Assembly: GCA_023391185.1 (NCBI GenBank)
Contig: JAEWBI010000033.1
Span: 1 to 6,019, forward strand
Reading direction: 5' to 3'
Source of the DNA: Bacillota bacterium
GTDB taxonomy: Bacteria > Bacillota_I > Bacilli_A > RF39 > UBA660
Length of the DNA: 6,019 bases
A program made the position numbers and the translations under genes. This document shows, in pieces, positions 5,005 through 6,019 of the stretch. The notes beneath the pieces were generated by a model that saw only the letters and a list, made by a program, of their open reading frames with translations, was not told where the DNA came from and did no database searches. Position 1 is the first letter of the stretch; every line of letters starts with the position of its first letter.

Positions 5005-5943
5005 CTATTTATTTTTTTTATTATCAATAATATTCTTAGCTATGTATATTGGCCTTTTCTTAGTTTCAACATATGTTCTTGCGATATATTCACCTAATAT
5101 ACCAAGTGAAAATAATTGAAGACCTCCAAGAAACAATATCAATACTACTATTGTAGCATAACCTGACACTGAAATGCCATAGAAAATTTTCTCAAATATT
5201 ACACTAATTAAATATAAAATAGATAGAATTGAAGAAGTTATACCAATAACAGTTGCTATTCTAAGAGGTGCTGTACTAAATGATACAATACCCTCTACTG
5301 CATATTTGAATAATTTTGTAAAAGACCAATTACTACTGCCATTAGCTCTTTTGCTAACTGTATAAGGCATGTAATAAGTATTATATCCTACCCATGAAAA
5401 TATTCCTTTAGAGAATCTAAAGTACTCTTTCATAGATAAAATAGAATCAACCATGCATCTTCTAAATGTTCTAAAATCACTAGCCCCTTGTACAAATCTT
5501 GTATCTGACATTTTATTCATTATCTTATAAAAACAATCTTTAAAGAAAGTTAATACTTTGCCTTCTTTTCTCTTTTCTTGGTAGGCAGCCACTGAATCAT
5601 AATCTTCATTATTATCAAGGAATTCAATCATACTTAAAACTAATTTTGGATCTTGTTGCATATCTGCATCAATAATCGATACATATTCTCCTATCGATTT
5701 CTCAAGTCCAGCATACATAGCAGCTTCTTTGCCAAAATTACGAGAAAAGTTAATAACCTTAATACTCTCCTTAGAATTTTGACTAAGTTCTTTCAATACT
5801 TTAAAGGTATTATCCTTAGAACCATCATTAATAAAAATTATTTCATAATCTTTAATTTTTTTAAAATTATTATGTATACAGTCATATATTAACTCTATAT
5901 TTTTTTCCTCGTTATAACAAGGCACTACAATCGATAATTTCAT
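5005..5943 (-). CDS. Membrane-anchored family-2 glycosyltransferase (DPM1/GtrB-like), first in operon
   Basis: Same architecture and predicted reaction as the second enzyme of this operon: sugar transfer to a polyprenyl phosphate on the cytoplasmic face. The GT-A domain covers about residues 1-225. It has VPCYNEE (7-13), NDGS (39-42), DADMQQDP (92-99), a SDFRTF segment (155-160) matching the DFR motif of the family, and a basic juxtamembrane stretch SKRANGSSNWSF (197-208). Two membrane segments (about 228-251 and 261-284) precede a tail GEYIARTYVETKKRP that parallels the second enzyme's tail. Its 312 residues are normal. The start is ATG with AAGGAAG centred about 10 bases upstream. It is the promoter-proximal gene, eight bases ahead of the membrane-protein gene. 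The two enzymes differ clearly in their cores, so they are old paralogues and may use different sugars or acceptors. The substrate is unknown. Confidence 0.9.
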   Translation of the reverse strand: MKLSIVVPCYNEEKNIELIYDCIHNNFKKIKDYEIIFINDGSKDNTFKVLKELSQNSKESIKVINFSRNFGKEAAMYAGLEKSIGEYVSIIDADMQQDPKLVLSMIEFLDNNEDYDSVAAYQEKRKEGKVLTFFKDCFYKIMNKMSDTRFVQGASDFRTFRRCMVDSILSMKEYFRFSKGIFSWVGYNTYYMPYTVSKRANGSSNWSFTKLFKYAVEGIVSFSTAPLRIATVIGITSSILSILYLISVIFEKIFYGISVSGYATIVVLILFLGGLQLFSLGILGEYIARTYVETKKRPIYIAKNIIDNKKNK

Positions 5944-5970
5944 TTCTTCACTTCCTTTAAGTCTTGCAAT

Positions 5971-5991
5971 ATTATATCACTTATTATATCA
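5971..5991 (-). promoter_or_regulatory. Tandem extended -10 promoters of the glycosyltransferase operon
   Basis: The minus strand carries TGATATAAT twice, at 5983-5991 and 5971-5979, offset by 12 bases. Each is a perfect TATAAT with the TG extension. No good -35 is found at the right distance for either, which fits extended -10 use. The proximal start would be near 5964, giving a leader of about 20 bases before the ATG. Confidence 0.7.
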
Positions 5992-6019
5992 AAATAAATT
6001 AATAAATTGTAATTTTTGT

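Noticed and set aside
5653..5892. 79-codon open frame on the plus strand
   Set aside because: Antisense to the N-terminal half of the first glycosyltransferase; Ile/Asn/Phe-rich with no start signals.
1..6019. Insertion sequences, phage genes, CRISPR arrays or riboswitches
   Set aside because: No transposase, integrase or regularly spaced repeats, and no long structured leader upstream of any gene; leaders are short.

Overview
The window reads as chromosomal DNA from a low-GC, Gram-positive-type anaerobe (Bacillota: clostridial or a related gut lineage). The evidence is the very AT-rich sequence, strong AGGAGG-type ribosome binding sites, TTG and GTG starts, sigma-A promoters often with extended -10 elements, a PerR-rubrerythrin pair typical of anaerobes, and a SipW-type signal peptidase. 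The standard code fits, since every gene stays open with TGG as tryptophan. Every gene I support lies on the minus strand, so transcription runs from high to low coordinates.

Layout in the direction of transcription. (1) 5991-3467: an envelope-glycan operon. A promoter with two tandem extended -10 elements drives a membrane-anchored family-2 glycosyltransferase (5005-5943), a small unassigned membrane protein (4445-4996) and a second glycosyltransferase of the same architecture (3492-4448). The genes are packed by an 8-bp gap and a 4-bp GTGA overlap, and a hairpin terminator closes the operon. (2) 3465-2434: a strong promoter with a 7-1-7 palindromic PerR-box operator drives perR (TTG start) and rubrerythrin, an autoregulated peroxide-defence operon with its own terminator. 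(3) 2395-2225: elongator tRNA-Met(CAT) with its own promoter and terminator. (4) 2212-2056: a gap holding a possible gene remnant, an orphan terminator-like hairpin and the next promoter. (5) 2026-1007: a signal peptidase of the Ser/His (SipW/archaeal) type with a long multi-pass N-terminal extension. Its terminator contains the stop codon. (6) 1002-361: a divergent peptide deformylase. (7) 360-98: a gene-free AT-rich stretch ending in a tRNA promoter. (8) 97-21: tRNA-Glu(CTC).

The genes are mostly independent units: surface-glycan lipid-linked sugar transfer, peroxide defence, protein export and N-terminal processing, and two tRNAs. The points most worth following are a second PerR-box-like palindrome that is also the terminator stem of the upstream operon, the signal peptidase with its polytopic N-terminal domain, the glycosyltransferase / unknown membrane protein / glycosyltransferase operon, and a repeated terminator-plus-promoter unit found twice in the window. 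No mobile element, CRISPR array or phage gene was seen.
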